Assembly: GCA_013178295.1 (NCBI GenBank)
Contig: JABLWW010000002.1
Location: forward strand, 186,001-250,000
Length of the DNA stretch: 64,000 nucleotides
DNA from: Anaerolineae bacterium
GTDB lineage: Bacteria > Chloroflexota > Anaerolineae > Anaerolineales > Anaerolineaceae
Reading direction: 5' to 3'
Shown: piece by piece, positions 24,924-34,231 of the stretch
Layout: each line of letters opens with the position of its first letter
Numbering within the stretch: the first letter of the stretch is position 1
The notes under the pieces: generated by a model
Databases searched by the model: none
Seen by the model: the letters and a program-made list of their open reading frames with translations, nothing else
What the model was told of the DNA's origin: nothing
Position numbers and translations under genes: made by a program

Positions 24924-26213
24924 TTATATGGGGCGTAAGCAGGTCAGGCTTTGTTCTTCGGGCAGGAGCGCCTGACGCGCCCGATCGCGAATCTGGTTGA
25001 TACCAGAGAAAAATTCACGCATCATGACCACAGAGAAATAGCGGCCTGCCGCGGAGGGGATAATTTGCTCTTTGTTTTGACTTGAAAATCCGCCAAAAAG
25101 GCGCATGAAGGTCAGTTCTTTCCATAAAGCCTTTTCGAGGCTGATGTTGAAATCACGCTGGTATGACTTTTTGTCAATATGCAGCCCGAAGAGTTCCATC
25201 ATAAAGCGGTATTGTATTTGCTCGTATGGCGAGAATGCTTTTTTGCCCGCAACCGGCATTTTCCCTGAAGCGATTTTCTGTTGATATTCCTTGAGCGAGA
25301 AGGTGTTGATGTACAAATTCCCGTTCAGATAGCTGAAAGCACCTGAGCCTGCGCCTACGTAGTTTTCATATTCCACAATATACTCGTCAATCATGTGGTG
25401 TTTTCTACGCGAGAATGTCCATGCAGATGCTGGCTGGAATGCTGGCGCAAGATGCTGGCAAATTGACCAGTATAGCAGCGCTTCCTTACGGTGATTGATT
25501 TTCCCCATGGAGGCCCTCATTGAAGTTTCTACAGCGGGGGCGGTCATCAAGGGGTAAAAAGTAACCTGGTTGGCGCCGGAGGCGATGACTTTGTCAGTGT
25601 CCTTGATGACCATTTCTTGCGTTTGGCCCGGAAAATTAAAAATCATATCCAGATTTAGGGTGTGGAAGACATTGGAAATACTCTGGATTTGCGCTAATAT
25701 CGTTTCTCCGCTGCCGAATTTGTCAAAGCGGTTGATTTTCTTTAAGAGGGTATTGTCGAAGCTTTGAACGCCAACGGATAACCGTTGAACTCTGTCTTTA
25801 AGCTGAGGGATAACTTTTTCATTGAGGTGGTTGGGGTTGGTCTCGCAGGACACTTCACGGATGCCAAACAGGCTGCGACATAAGTCTATCGTCTCTACCA
25901 GCTCATCAATAAGAACCGTGGGTGTCCCCCCACCAATGTACATAGAAGGAAACTGATAGCCAAGGTTGGCGATCATGTTTAATTCTGTGCGCAGAGCGGC
26001 AAAATATGAACGGGCTACTTTTTCGTTGAGCAGGAAGCGGTTGAATGAGCAATATGGGCAAAGACTTTCACAAAATGGAATATGAACGTACAGCATATAG
26101 GGCTTATCTGTTTGCGGGGCAGGCAAATAAAAGTTTTCATAGGGCGCAAACTCTGCAAAATACTTTTTTGTTGTCAGGCGTAATACAGCAGTGAGCAAGC
26201 GTTCGGATAACAA
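24924..26213 (-). CDS. HemW-like radical SAM protein
   Basis: A 429-residue radical SAM enzyme of the coproporphyrinogen dehydrogenase/HemW class. The cluster motif is CESLCPYC (C-x3-C-x2-C) near residues 48-55 in the context LYVHIPFCE. Further family marks are MYIGGGTPT, CETNPNHL, RLSVGVQSFD and LDMIFNFPGQT. An extra N-terminal 35 residues precede the core. HemW proteins act as heme chaperones and some relatives are methyltransferases or heme-degrading enzymes, so the precise role is open. It is downstream of a SufR-like regulator with a 45-base gap, suggesting control by iron-sulfur or iron status. Confidence 0.85.
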   Translation of the reverse strand: MLSERLLTAVLRLTTKKYFAEFAPYENFYLPAPQTDKPYMLYVHIPFCESLCPYCSFNRFLLNEKVARSYFAALRTELNMIANLGYQFPSMYIGGGTPTVLIDELVETIDLCRSLFGIREVSCETNPNHLNEKVIPQLKDRVQRLSVGVQSFDNTLLKKINRFDKFGSGETILAQIQSISNVFHTLNLDMIFNFPGQTQEMVIKDTDKVIASGANQVTFYPLMTAPAVETSMRASMGKINHRKEALLYWSICQHLAPAFQPASAWTFSRRKHHMIDEYIVEYENYVGAGSGAFSYLNGNLYINTFSLKEYQQKIASGKMPVAGKKAFSPYEQIQYRFMMELFGLHIDKKSYQRDFNISLEKALWKELTFMRLFGGFSSQNKEQIIPSAAGRYFSVVMMREFFSGINQIRDRARQALLPEEQSLTCLRPI

Positions 26214-26258
26214 GGCGGCAACCTCATGAAGCTGGTGGTTTGGGTCTAAGACAGCTTA

Positions 26259-26903
26259 TTATACACTTGATTGTATGGGCTCAGGCTCAACAAGCGAGAA
26301 ACGACAAAACAGTGGGCGCGAGGGCGCCGCGCTCTGCTGATGGTCTTTCCTGAAAGGCATGCCGGTTAAGTTTTCAAGTACAAACTCATCTAATTTGCAC
26401 AGAAAAGGGTATTTATCAATAATCTCCGCGTATGGACAATTTTTGAAGATGATTTGCGCCCCTCGATAATGTGCTTCCCAGTGCGCCTGATACCCCCTGC
26501 TGTTTAAAGCGTGCATGGCAAAATTCAGGTTGGTAATGGGGTTTGTTGACACTGGCTTGCCGACAGCCAATCTTTTGGCGATTTTCTTGAGGGCTTGTTG
26601 CAAATTTTCCGGTTGGTGTGAGAGGGGGATAAGATATTGGTCGAGCAGGCAACTCGTCAACTGAGAGAGGTTGGAAGGACAGGCACCCATTGAACGACGG
26701 TAATATATGGTGGGTCTGCCTCTTTTGTAGGGTTTTGTGGCACCGATGGGCAGGGTTTCGATTTGACCAGCTATGAGAAGCTGTTTGATGTGATACTGAA
26801 TATTTGCTTTGGTCAGTCCCAGTGCATGGCTTAACTCCGCTGCGCAAGCTGAGCCGTTTTTTTCCAAGAATGAGGTGATCTTTTTCTGTGTCAGTGATAG
26901 CAT
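26259..26903 (-). CDS. SufR-like winged-helix regulator with three conserved cysteines
   Basis: The 214-residue regulator has an N-terminal DeoR/ArsR-type winged helix (residues 1-70: LTQKKITSFLEKNGSACAAELSHALGL is the recognition region, with the wing near KPYKRGRPTIYY). The C-terminal part contains KNCPYAEII, FLCKLD and LFCRF. The first two Cys are 13 residues apart, exactly as in cyanobacterial SufR, where three Cys bind a [4Fe-4S] cluster; the third is 31 residues further. It probably senses iron-sulfur status and controls itself and the radical SAM gene behind it. It is divergent from nuoB, so the shared 155-base region could also place nuoB under its control. Confidence 0.8.
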   Translation of the reverse strand: MLSLTQKKITSFLEKNGSACAAELSHALGLTKANIQYHIKQLLIAGQIETLPIGATKPYKRGRPTIYYRRSMGACPSNLSQLTSCLLDQYLIPLSHQPENLQQALKKIAKRLAVGKPVSTNPITNLNFAMHALNSRGYQAHWEAHYRGAQIIFKNCPYAEIIDKYPFLCKLDEFVLENLTGMPFRKDHQQSAAPSRPLFCRFSLVEPEPIQSSV

Positions 26904-26994
26904 GTATTTGGGGGCTTATCTATTTGGTATGGCATTTGCCGAATGAAGGCATTACCGTAATTAAATAAAAAATTTTTTGTTTTATTATATCATG

Positions 26995-27022
26995 TTGACG
27001 GTTGGATGTGTTGTGATACAAT
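26995..27022 (+). promoter_or_regulatory. Sigma-70-type promoter of the nuoB-CD-I operon
   Basis: TTGACG (26995-27000) and TACAAT (27017-27022) are separated by 16 bases, 36 bases upstream of the nuoB start. An AT-rich inverted repeat, AATAAAA .. TTTTATT, lies just upstream in the region shared with the SufR-like regulator gene. Confidence 0.6.
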
Positions 27023-27058
27023 GCAGCTAGAATATACTTTATGAAGCGAGGTAACCAA

Positions 27059-27730
27059 ATGGGTGTAGAGGATCTGAATCTTCCTGGTTATGAGATACCA
27101 TCCGCGATGAAAGGCAATATTGCCATTACGACGCTGGACAGGATATACAACTGGTGTCGGCAGAACTCCGTATGGCCTATGATGTTTGGTTTGGCGTGTT
27201 GCGCGTTTGAGATGATCTGCTCTGCAGCCAGCCGTTTCGATTTTTCCCGCTTTGGTATGGAGGTCATGCGTCCCAGCCCGCGCCAGGCTGATTTGATGCT
27301 GGTATCTGGAACGGTAACCAAGAAAATGATCCCACAGATTGTGCGGCTTTACAATCAAATGTCTGAGCCTAAGTATGTGTTGGCAATGGGTTCCTGCGCC
27401 TGTGGTGGGGGGCCTTTCAAGGAAGGATATTCTGTCGTTTCAGGCGTAGATAAGTTTATCCCTGTGGATGTTTATGTGCCGGGGTGTCCGCCTACGCCTC
27501 AGGCGTTGCTGCATGGCTTTGCAGTATTGCGCAAGAAAATAGAAAATGAATCAATACGCACGGTGCGCTGGTATCGCAAGGAGGCTGTGCCGGAGATACC
27601 TATTCCTGTGCTTGGACCAGACTTAATGGATCCAAGGCGTTATGCAGAAATAAAGGCCTATGCGGCAGAGAAAGCACAGCAGAGAGAGCAAGAAGCAGCG
27701 GGTAGTTTGAACGAAGGGGGGCAGGCATGA
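27059..27730 (+). CDS. nuoB: NADH-quinone oxidoreductase subunit B
   Basis: The 223-residue protein holds cluster N2 at the end of the electron chain of complex I and related membrane complexes. The ligands are visible in [20 protein letters not shown] and the [13 protein letters not shown] motif. The ATG at 27059 was preferred to one 18 bases upstream because GAGG is well spaced before it and the shorter start fits the family. The stop overlaps the nuoCD start (ATGA). No nuoA precedes it. Confidence 0.95.
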   Translation: MGVEDLNLPGYEIPSAMKGNIAITTLDRIYNWCRQNSVWPMMFGLACCAFEMICSAASRFDFSRFGMEVMRPSPRQADLMLVSGTVTKKMIPQIVRLYNQMSEPKYVLAMGSCACGGGPFKEGYSVVSGVDKFIPVDVYVPGCPPTPQALLHGFAVLRKKIENESIRTVRWYRKEAVPEIPIPVLGPDLMDPRRYAEIKAYAAEKAQQREQEAAGSLNEGGQA

Positions 27731-29469
27731 CACAGCAGGTACTGGCAAAACAGGTACAGGAAGTATTTGCTCGCTTTTCGGATGGGGTGGTTGAAGACCA
27801 ACGCGTGGGTTATCAGGGCTATATTGTTGCGCCTGAGCATTTGCTCGATTTTGCGCGCGCTTTGCGGGACGAATGTGGCTATGATTATTTGACCACGGTT
27901 ACAGGGGTGGATTATCTGGCTGATGGGAAAATGGAAGTGGTCTATCATGCGTTTAAGACGTTGGGAGGCCCTGCCCTGGAATTCAAAGTACAGACAAACC
28001 GCCAAAATCCTATTGTGCCGTCGCTGGCGTTGATTTACCCTTCGGCTGAGTTGCAGGAGAGGGAAATCTGGGATCTTTTTGGTATCCGTTTTGAAGGACA
28101 CCCGGACCTGAGGCGCATTTTGCTGTGGGAGGGCTTTTATGGTCATCCCTTACGCAAGGATTGGAAAGAGCCATATTTTGAAGAGGTTGCCAAGCCGTTC
28201 AAAAGCCGCTTTCCAGATGGCAAAGTCTATCGTGCGGAAGATAAACATCCGCTAAAGGATAATATAGACTTTCCTGAGGGTTTTGATCCTGCAAAGTGGG
28301 AAGCCGAAGGGGATGCTGCCTTGTACAAGGCATTGACAAACATCCCCGGCGCTGATGAGCCGGGGATAAAGACCGAGCAGATTATTCTTAATTTTGGTCC
28401 TCAGCATCCTTCGACGCATGGTGTTTTTCGGATGGCGGTGCTTTTAGATGGTGAGACGATCGTAAACCTAAAGCACGTTCTTGGGTATCTCCATCGCAAT
28501 CACGAGAAAATCGGCGAGCGAAATACCTATATCCAGAATATGCCATTCACTGATCGTTTGGATTACATTACTTCGATGAGCAACAATTTTGGCTATGCGG
28601 TGGCGGTTGAGAAACTGATGGGCATTCAGCCGCCGGAGCGCGCCGAGTATTTGCGGGTGATGATGGCAGAATTCACCAGAGTAATCAGCCACCTGATGTC
28701 CATAGGCTTTCTTTTAAATGATCTGGGTGCCTTCTTCACTCCCATGATGTATGCTCTTGAAGAACGTGAGATGATTCTGGATGTGTTTGAGGCTGTTTCC
28801 GGCTCTCGTATGATGTGTAATTACTTCCGTTTTGGCGGTGTGGCGCATGATGTGCCCGATTATATTTTTGATAAGATCAAGGGGCTTGTGTTTGAGCGCT
28901 TGCCGCGCAGGGTGGATGAAATAGATGCCTATCTAACCAAGAATGAAATCATTCGCGCACGCTGTGAGGGAGTTGGTGTGTTGACGCCTGAACAGGCGAT
29001 TGCTTTGGGTGTTTCGGGTCCTTTACTGAGGGGTTCTGGGGTCCCGTATGATATTCGGCGGGCTGAGCCATATAGCATTTATGATCGGTTGGATTTTGAT
29101 GTTGTTTTTACAGAGCATGGGGATGTATACGACCGCTATTTGGTGCGTTTGGAAGAGATTCGGCAGAGTATTCGCATCTTGCAGCAGGTAGTCAAGCAGA
29201 TGCCTGAAGGACCAATACAGATAGGAAAATCCACATATCAGGTCAAGGTGCCCCCTGGCGAAGCATACGGCAGGGTTGAAGCACCAAAAGGCGAACTAGG
29301 GTTTTATCTGGTATCTGATGGCAAGCCTAATCCTTATCGTTATCATGTGCGTTCACCATCGTTTGTGAACCTGGGCGCACTAGCGCCAATGTCAATAGGA
29401 TCAAAGGTGGCTGATGCGGTAGTGAACCTGGGTTCTATAGATATTGTTTTGGGTGAAGTGGATCGATAA
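27727..29469 (+). CDS. nuoCD: NADH-quinone oxidoreductase subunits C and D, fused
   Basis: The 580-residue protein is a natural fusion. Residues 1-190 are NuoC ([43 protein letters not shown]) and residues 210-580 are NuoD ([59 protein letters not shown]). NuoD forms the quinone pocket together with NuoB. The fusion also occurs in E. coli and other lineages. Its 4-base overlap with nuoB and 26-base gap to nuoI indicate one operon. Confidence 0.96.
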   Translation: MTQQVLAKQVQEVFARFSDGVVEDQRVGYQGYIVAPEHLLDFARALRDECGYDYLTTVTGVDYLADGKMEVVYHAFKTLGGPALEFKVQTNRQNPIVPSLALIYPSAELQEREIWDLFGIRFEGHPDLRRILLWEGFYGHPLRKDWKEPYFEEVAKPFKSRFPDGKVYRAEDKHPLKDNIDFPEGFDPAKWEAEGDAALYKALTNIPGADEPGIKTEQIILNFGPQHPSTHGVFRMAVLLDGETIVNLKHVLGYLHRNHEKIGERNTYIQNMPFTDRLDYITSMSNNFGYAVAVEKLMGIQPPERAEYLRVMMAEFTRVISHLMSIGFLLNDLGAFFTPMMYALEEREMILDVFEAVSGSRMMCNYFRFGGVAHDVPDYIFDKIKGLVFERLPRRVDEIDAYLTKNEIIRARCEGVGVLTPEQAIALGVSGPLLRGSGVPYDIRRAEPYSIYDRLDFDVVFTEHGDVYDRYLVRLEEIRQSIRILQQVVKQMPEGPIQIGKSTYQVKVPPGEAYGRVEAPKGELGFYLVSDGKPNPYRYHVRSPSFVNLGALAPMSIGSKVADAVVNLGSIDIVLGEVDR

Positions 29470-29495
29470 TAGATGAGGGTTTCCAGGAGGCTGTC

Positions 29496-30101
29496 ATGAC
29501 AGGATTGGCAATATTGCGTGGATTGTGGATTACGCTGAAACGTCTGATTATGACGTATGTTGAAGATTTTAAAGGTGGGAAGAACAGGTATTACACGTCG
29601 GAGGGTATTGAAGCCCGACGGGATTACCGTGTTCGGGGGGCAATCACCATACAGTATCCTGAGGAAAAGTTGCCTGTTCCTGAGAGGTTTCGTTACGTGC
29701 CGTTTCTGGTTTATGATGAAACGCCAGATGGGGAGCGGAAGTTGCGCTGCACTTCCTGCGGCATTTGTGCCAGGGTTTGCCCGCCGCAGTGTATCTGGAT
29801 TGTGCGTGGTACAGATGCAAATACAGGAAAACCCATTCCAACACCGTTAGCGTTCTACATTGACGTTGACGTTTGTATGAATTGCGGGATGTGTGCTGAA
29901 TTTTGTCCATTTGATTCTATCAAGATGGATCATGATTATGAGATAGCTACATACGATCGTTTTGCCCATCATATCTTTGATTTGGAGAAGCTTGCTAAGT
30001 CTGCTGCTTATTATGCCAAAATTCGCCCAACTGATTATGCGGCAGAGGAGGCGGTTAGAAGAGAAAAAGCGGCAAAAGCCGCTCAGAAGACCGAAGCATG
30101 A
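29496..30101 (+). CDS. nuoI: NADH-quinone oxidoreductase subunit I (2x[4Fe-4S])
   Basis: The 201-residue protein has the two ferredoxin motifs of NuoI: CTSCGICARVCPPQC and CMNCGMCAEFCPF. The N-terminal 25 residues (LRGLWITLKRLI) form the amphipathic helix that lies on the membrane arm. AGGAGG precedes the ATG. The C-terminal 35 residues are Ala/Lys/Glu-rich. The operon stops here: no NuoA, H, J-N or NuoE-G follows, so the membrane arm must be encoded elsewhere or these subunits serve another complex. Confidence 0.95.
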   Translation: MTGLAILRGLWITLKRLIMTYVEDFKGGKNRYYTSEGIEARRDYRVRGAITIQYPEEKLPVPERFRYVPFLVYDETPDGERKLRCTSCGICARVCPPQCIWIVRGTDANTGKPIPTPLAFYIDVDVCMNCGMCAEFCPFDSIKMDHDYEIATYDRFAHHIFDLEKLAKSAAYYAKIRPTDYAAEEAVRREKAAKAAQKTEA

Positions 30102-30125
30102 GATGGTGATGATATAGTGCATTAG

Positions 30126-30452
30126 ATGTATAATAAAGACACGGAGATGCTTTTTCCCCTGCGGGTAATGCCTTTTCTGCTGCGGTTGCGGGATGCGGAA
30201 TGGGATGCCCTTATCAGCAGGTTGATGTTACCGGATGTTTCGTTGTGCGAACAGCTGGCTTTTGTTCTTTTGATGGTGCGTCTGAGCGGCTGTGTGAACT
30301 GTAACATCGATTCGTATCGCGCGATGCGTGGTTGCACGCAGTGCGCCAAGCAAACTGTTCGCCGTTATAAGGCGAGCAGCAGGGACTTGATAGAAGAATA
30401 TGAGGCTTCCAAAAAGGAAGTAGAGTTATATTTGAAAAGTAGAAACGATTGA
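30126..30452 (+). CDS. Small four-Cys protein of unknown function
   Basis: A 108-residue protein, helical by composition, with a probable metal or Fe-S site: CVNC followed by CTQC (two C-x2-C pairs about ten residues apart, residues 56-73) and further Cys at 41. The C-terminal 40 residues are charged and could form a coiled coil. The start is uncertain: ATG 30126 has no ribosome binding site, and ATGs at 30147 and 30168 are alternatives; a TATAAT at 30129-30134 would favour a later start. Its stop overlaps the ricT start, so the two are co-translated. I do not recognise the family. Confidence 0.6.
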   Translation: MYNKDTEMLFPLRVMPFLLRLRDAEWDALISRLMLPDVSLCEQLAFVLLMVRLSGCVNCNIDSYRAMRGCTQCAKQTVRRYKASSRDLIEEYEASKKEVELYLKSRND

Positions 30453-31273
30453 AGGATATGTTATTAGCAGGAATCCGTTTTTCACCGGTTGGAAAAGTAT
30501 ATCATTTTGATGCCAGCGACATCCCCGATCTGGTGGTTGGCGACACTGTGGTGGTGGAAACAAGCCGCGGTTGCCAGATAGGGCATGTGGCACAGTTGGT
30601 GGACAGCTCGAAGGTATCCCAGGAAGGGGGCTGGAAAAAGGTTGACCGCCGAGCTACCCCGCGCGATCTTGCTCTACGAGCCGTATGGAAAAATAAAGAG
30701 GCTGAGGTTGTTGTTTACTGCCAGGAGCGGGTTAAAGCGCTGAACATTCCAGGCATTAAGGTCGTTGCTGCGGAATATAGCTTCGATGGGGCAAAGCTGC
30801 TGATAATGTTTTGCAGTGAAACCGAAGACAAGGTGGACTTAAAAACTTTGCGCCACGATTTGCAAAAGAAGTATGCCCCCTCGCAGATTGAAATTCGGCA
30901 GATTGGCCCGCGGGATGTTGCCAAAATGTTTTGTGGCATGGGTGCATGTGGGCTTGAGACGCGCTGCTGCTCAAAGTTTCTGACCGATTTTAGCTCCATT
31001 TCAATTCGCATGGCAAAGGAGCAGGGTATATCGCTGACGCCGACAGAAATCACGGGGATGTGTGGCCGGTTGCGCTGTTGTTTAATCTATGAGTATGAGC
31101 AATATGTGGAGGCGCGCAAACACTTGCCCAAGCGCAATAAGCGTGTTAAGACCCCTTTGGGAGAAGGCAGGGTTCTTGAGGTCTACCCGTTACAGGAAAC
31201 GATTCTGGTTGAATTACCGGAAGCCAAACAAAAAATTTTCAGAAAAGAAGAAATCGAATTTTCGCTGGACTGA
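30449..31273 (+). CDS. ricT: PSP1-domain protein RicT/YaaT
   Basis: The 274-residue protein belongs to the PSP1 family. Its Firmicutes member RicT (YaaT) forms, with RicA and RicF, a complex that carries Fe-S clusters and steers RNase Y mRNA processing. Family marks are HFDASDIPDLVVGDTVVVE, GHVAQLV, RHDLQKKY, IGPRDVAKMFCGMGACG, CCSKFL and GMCGRLRCCL. The cysteine-rich core is complete. The start is TTG 30449, overlapping the upstream stop by 4 bases; an ATG at 30458 is possible but has its AGG too close. No RicA/RicF homologue is adjacent; the four-Cys protein upstream may be its partner here (inference). Confidence 0.9.
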   Translation: MKDMLLAGIRFSPVGKVYHFDASDIPDLVVGDTVVVETSRGCQIGHVAQLVDSSKVSQEGGWKKVDRRATPRDLALRAVWKNKEAEVVVYCQERVKALNIPGIKVVAAEYSFDGAKLLIMFCSETEDKVDLKTLRHDLQKKYAPSQIEIRQIGPRDVAKMFCGMGACGLETRCCSKFLTDFSSISIRMAKEQGISLTPTEITGMCGRLRCCLIYEYEQYVEARKHLPKRNKRVKTPLGEGRVLEVYPLQETILVELPEAKQKIFRKEEIEFSLD

Positions 31274-31312
31274 CAGCTTTGTGGTAATTGATTTCTTGCG
31301 GGAAGTTGTTTG

Positions 31313-32038
31313 ATGATCGCGGCAGCAGAAGAGGGATGGGATAAAAAGCAGAAAATACTTCTCATCCTTGCTCACCCAGATGATCCAGAATTTTTCTGCG
31401 GTGCTACTGTTGCACGATGGGTTGAACTTGGTCATGAGGTGAGCTACTGTCTGCTGACAAAGGGGGACAAAGGCGGCGATGATTTTGATGTAACGCCGGG
31501 CACGCTGGCGGGAATACGAGAGGTTGAGCAGCGTCGTGCAGCGGCCGTTCTCGGGGTCAAAAAAATTCGCTATTTGGATTTTGAGGATGGCTATCTGGTG
31601 GCGGATATCCAAGCCAGAAGAGCCATAACCCGCGTGATTCGCGAGGAAAAACCAGATATTCTTGTCTCCTGTGACCCAACCAACTATATTCCCCGGGCAG
31701 GGTATCTAAATCACCCGGATCATCGTGCTGCCGGGCAGATGGTATGCGATGCCGTTTTTCCGTGTGCAGGAAATCCACATTACTTTCCGGAGCTACTGAA
31801 GGAAGGGCTGCTACCCCATAAAGTAAAAGAGCTTTGGTTTTCTTTGCCAGCTGTGGCTGATTTTATCCTGGATGTTACTCGCTACTGGGAAAGGAAAATC
31901 CAGGCGCTCTATGAGCATAAGAGTCAGATTGGTGATAAGGAAGCGTTCACAAAGCGAATGCGCGGGCGGCATACCCCAGATAGCAGTCCGGAATCGCCCC
32001 GCTATGAGGAGAGGTTCAGGAGGATTGTATTTTCATGA
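31313..32038 (+). CDS. LmbE/PIG-L family deacetylase
   Basis: The 241-residue protein is a zinc-dependent N-acetylglucosaminyl deacetylase-like enzyme (PIG-L, MshB, BshB family). The metal motif is AHPDDPEFFCG near residues 19-29, with the third ligand in NHPDHRAAG. The ATG at 31313 has GGGAAG upstream; the preceding TTG is a less likely start. Its stop overlaps the start of an M20 amidohydrolase (ATGA), which suggests that both act on one N-acyl or amide compound, though no thiol-cofactor genes are near. Confidence 0.88.
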   Translation: MIAAAEEGWDKKQKILLILAHPDDPEFFCGATVARWVELGHEVSYCLLTKGDKGGDDFDVTPGTLAGIREVEQRRAAAVLGVKKIRYLDFEDGYLVADIQARRAITRVIREEKPDILVSCDPTNYIPRAGYLNHPDHRAAGQMVCDAVFPCAGNPHYFPELLKEGLLPHKVKELWFSLPAVADFILDVTRYWERKIQALYEHKSQIGDKEAFTKRMRGRHTPDSSPESPRYEERFRRIVFS

Positions 32039-33225
32039 TACCGTACGAGAATTTGTTGAACGAAGCACAGCACCTGTTTAGCTACACCCGTCAGTTGCGT
32101 AGAGATATTCACCAACACCCGGAGCTTGGTTTCCAGGAGTTTAGAACGGCTGAGGTAGTTGCTAAGGAGTTGCGAGATTGCGGTATGATGGTAACCACAG
32201 GCGTTGCCACAACAGGGGTGGTTGGTCTGTTGGAGGGTACACGGTCTTCACCGGTGATTTTGCTGCGTTTTGATATGGATGCTTTGCCTATTCAGGAGGA
32301 AAACAATTGTGAATATGTCTCTAAAAACGCAGGCGTGATGCATGCTTGTGGGCATGATGGACATGTTGCGGTTGGGCTGACTGTGGCGCGTATCCTTGCG
32401 CAGCATCGTAGCGAATTTCCGGGTCAGGTTAAGTTTATTTTTCAACCGGCGGAGGAAGGCATTGGCGGTGCGGAGAAGATGATTGCGGAGGGGGTTTTGG
32501 AAAACCCTTCCCCAGACTTTGCTCTGGCTTTTCATGTGTGGAATCATGCGCCGCTGGGGTGGTTGGGGCTTGCTCCCGGCGCTGTGATGGCCGCTGTGGA
32601 TGATTTTAGTATCACCCTCACTGGCAAAGGGGGGCATGGGGCGATGCCTGAGCAGGCAATAGACCCGATCATTGCAGCGGCACACGTGATTGCGGCTTTG
32701 CAAACGGTGGTGGCGCGTAATGTCTCTCCACTGCTTCCGGCAGTGATTTCTGTTACTCAGATGCAGGCAGGAAGCGCGTTCAATGTGATACCGCAAAGCG
32801 CAGAGTTGCGCGGCACGATACGTACTTTTGAGCCTGATGTGCGGCAGACAGTTTTGAGGCGTTTTGAGGAGGTTGTGCGGGGGGTAGCAGGAGCTATGGG
32901 CTGTGGGTGTGAAATTCAGGTTCGGTCTCTAGCGCCTGCATTGGTGAATGCACCTGCTGTAACCGAGAAGGTAACAGGCATTGCGCGACAGCTTTTTACG
33001 GACGGGAAGATTGACAGCAGCTTTAGAACGATGGGCGCTGAAGATATGTCATTTTTTCTCGAACGCGTTCCTGGGTGTTTTGTATTTGTGGGTTCAGCCA
33101 GCGAGGAGAAAGGGTTACATCATCCGCATCATCACCCGCGCTTTGATTTTGATGAGCAGGCTTTGGTTGTAGGAACAGCAGTGCTGACGGCGTCTGCTCT
33201 TGAGCTGTTGAAGGAGGGTGGGTGA
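32035..33225 (+). CDS. M20-family amidohydrolase
   Basis: A 396-residue metal-dependent amidohydrolase of the hippurate hydrolase / N-acyl-amino-acid hydrolase group. Metal ligands lie in RFDMDALPI, MHACGHDGHVA and FQPAEEGIGGAEKM, with AFHVWNH and the C-terminal HHPHHHPRFDFDE. The dimerisation lid starts near AVDDFSITLTGKGGHGAMP. It may cleave an N-acyl amino acid or a related amide in the cytoplasm; it lacks a signal peptide. It is translationally coupled to the deacetylase gene upstream and followed at once by a metal-receptor-like gene. Confidence 0.9.
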   Translation: MIPYENLLNEAQHLFSYTRQLRRDIHQHPELGFQEFRTAEVVAKELRDCGMMVTTGVATTGVVGLLEGTRSSPVILLRFDMDALPIQEENNCEYVSKNAGVMHACGHDGHVAVGLTVARILAQHRSEFPGQVKFIFQPAEEGIGGAEKMIAEGVLENPSPDFALAFHVWNHAPLGWLGLAPGAVMAAVDDFSITLTGKGGHGAMPEQAIDPIIAAAHVIAALQTVVARNVSPLLPAVISVTQMQAGSAFNVIPQSAELRGTIRTFEPDVRQTVLRRFEEVVRGVAGAMGCGCEIQVRSLAPALVNAPAVTEKVTGIARQLFTDGKIDSSFRTMGAEDMSFFLERVPGCFVFVGSASEEKGLHHPHHHPRFDFDEQALVVGTAVLTASALELLKEGG

Positions 33226-33226
33226 G

Positions 33227-34084
33227 TTGGAACTTGAAAAGCCTCCCACGCGCGTTGTTTCGCTGGTGCCCTCGCTGACAGAAAGCTTTTTTGATCTGGG
33301 TTTAGGGCACCTGGTTGTTGGGATTACAGATTACTGTATTTATCCAGAAGAGCGCGTTAGGCTTTTGCCCAAGGTCGGCGGGCCAAAGAATGTGCGCCCG
33401 GAAACCGTGTTGAGCCTTAACCCTGATCTGGTTGTTGCAAATCAGGAGGAGAATACCCGTGAGGTGATTGAGGCGCTGCGCTCGGCTGGCGTCAGAGTTT
33501 GGGTGACGTTCCCCAAGACGGTTCGAGAAACCTTGCAGGATTTGTGGAGTGTCGTGCGGATGTGCCGTGCTGATTCTGCGGGGGAAATCCTGTTAAATTT
33601 AGAGAAAAGCCTTGAGTGGGCAGAGCTTGCGGCTGCTGATATGGTGACGCGGCGCTACTTTTGCCCAATATGGCAAGGAGAAACAGATAGCGGGCAGCAC
33701 TGGTGGATGACATTCAACAGCCAGACATATCCAGCGGACTTGCTGACGTTGTTTGGTTATCACAACATCTTCGCTGGGCGTATGCGCAGGTATCCGTTGG
33801 AGGCAGATTTGGGGCTGGCAGAAAGTGAAGTGACAGGAGAAAGGGATGTGCGTTACCCATGTGTAACGTTGGAAGAGGTGCTCGCGTTATCTCCCGAAGT
33901 GATTTTATTGCCTAACGAGCCGTATTGTTACAGCGTTGCCGATTTGAAGACTTTTTACAACCTTTTTGGGGCAACCCCAGCAGCAGTTCACCGCAAGGTT
34001 AAGCTCATAGACGGCACGTTGCTGATGTGGAGCGGAACACGGCTGGGGAAGGCTTTGGCTCTTCTGCCAGAGCTTTTGTCTTAG
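33227..34084 (+). CDS. Helical-backbone metal-receptor (BtuF-like) protein without signal peptide
   Basis: The 285-residue protein has the fold of ABC-type B12/iron-chelate binding proteins: TRVVSLVPSLTESFFDLGLG at the start, GITDYCIYPEE, VGGPKNVRPETVLSLNPDLV, and VTLEEVLALSPEVILLPNEPY later. It has no signal peptide or lipobox, so it is probably cytoplasmic, as in other signal-less members. The TTG at 33227 is chosen because AGGAGG lies 9 bases before it; the GTG at 33218 sits inside that site. No transporter genes are adjacent, so it is unlikely to serve uptake; a sensor or trafficking role is possible. Confidence 0.82.
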   Translation: MELEKPPTRVVSLVPSLTESFFDLGLGHLVVGITDYCIYPEERVRLLPKVGGPKNVRPETVLSLNPDLVVANQEENTREVIEALRSAGVRVWVTFPKTVRETLQDLWSVVRMCRADSAGEILLNLEKSLEWAELAAADMVTRRYFCPIWQGETDSGQHWWMTFNSQTYPADLLTLFGYHNIFAGRMRRYPLEADLGLAESEVTGERDVRYPCVTLEEVLALSPEVILLPNEPYCYSVADLKTFYNLFGATPAAVHRKVKLIDGTLLMWSGTRLGKALALLPELLS

Positions 34085-34165
34085 AAGGGGAATGCCAGTA
34101 ACACCAAAGCGAACCCTGTCCAGTTTGCGATTAAACTCACAAGTTTTATATGCGGGATGACAGGA

Positions 34166-34194
34166 TTGACTTGTTGATCAAAAGAGGGTATGAT
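34166..34194 (+). promoter_or_regulatory. Sigma-70-type promoter of the gntR-korAB operon
   Basis: TTGACT (34166-34171) and TATGAT (34189-34194) have the ideal 17-base spacing. Transcription would start near 34201, inside the palindrome at 34196-34223 and about 30 bases before the GntR start codon. Confidence 0.8.
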
Positions 34195-34195
34195 T

Positions 34196-34223
34196 TTATT
34201 AATCTGAATAATCTGATTAATAA
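34196..34223. promoter_or_regulatory. Operator-like palindrome at the gntR-korAB transcription start
   Basis: TTATTAATC and GATTAATAA are perfect 9-base inverted arms around a 10-base spacer that itself repeats part of AATCTGA. It begins 2 bases after the -10 box, the classic place for a repressor site. The adjacent GntR-family protein is the obvious binder, giving autoregulation of regulator and KorAB. Confidence 0.7.
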
Positions 34224-34231
34224 GATAAGAG

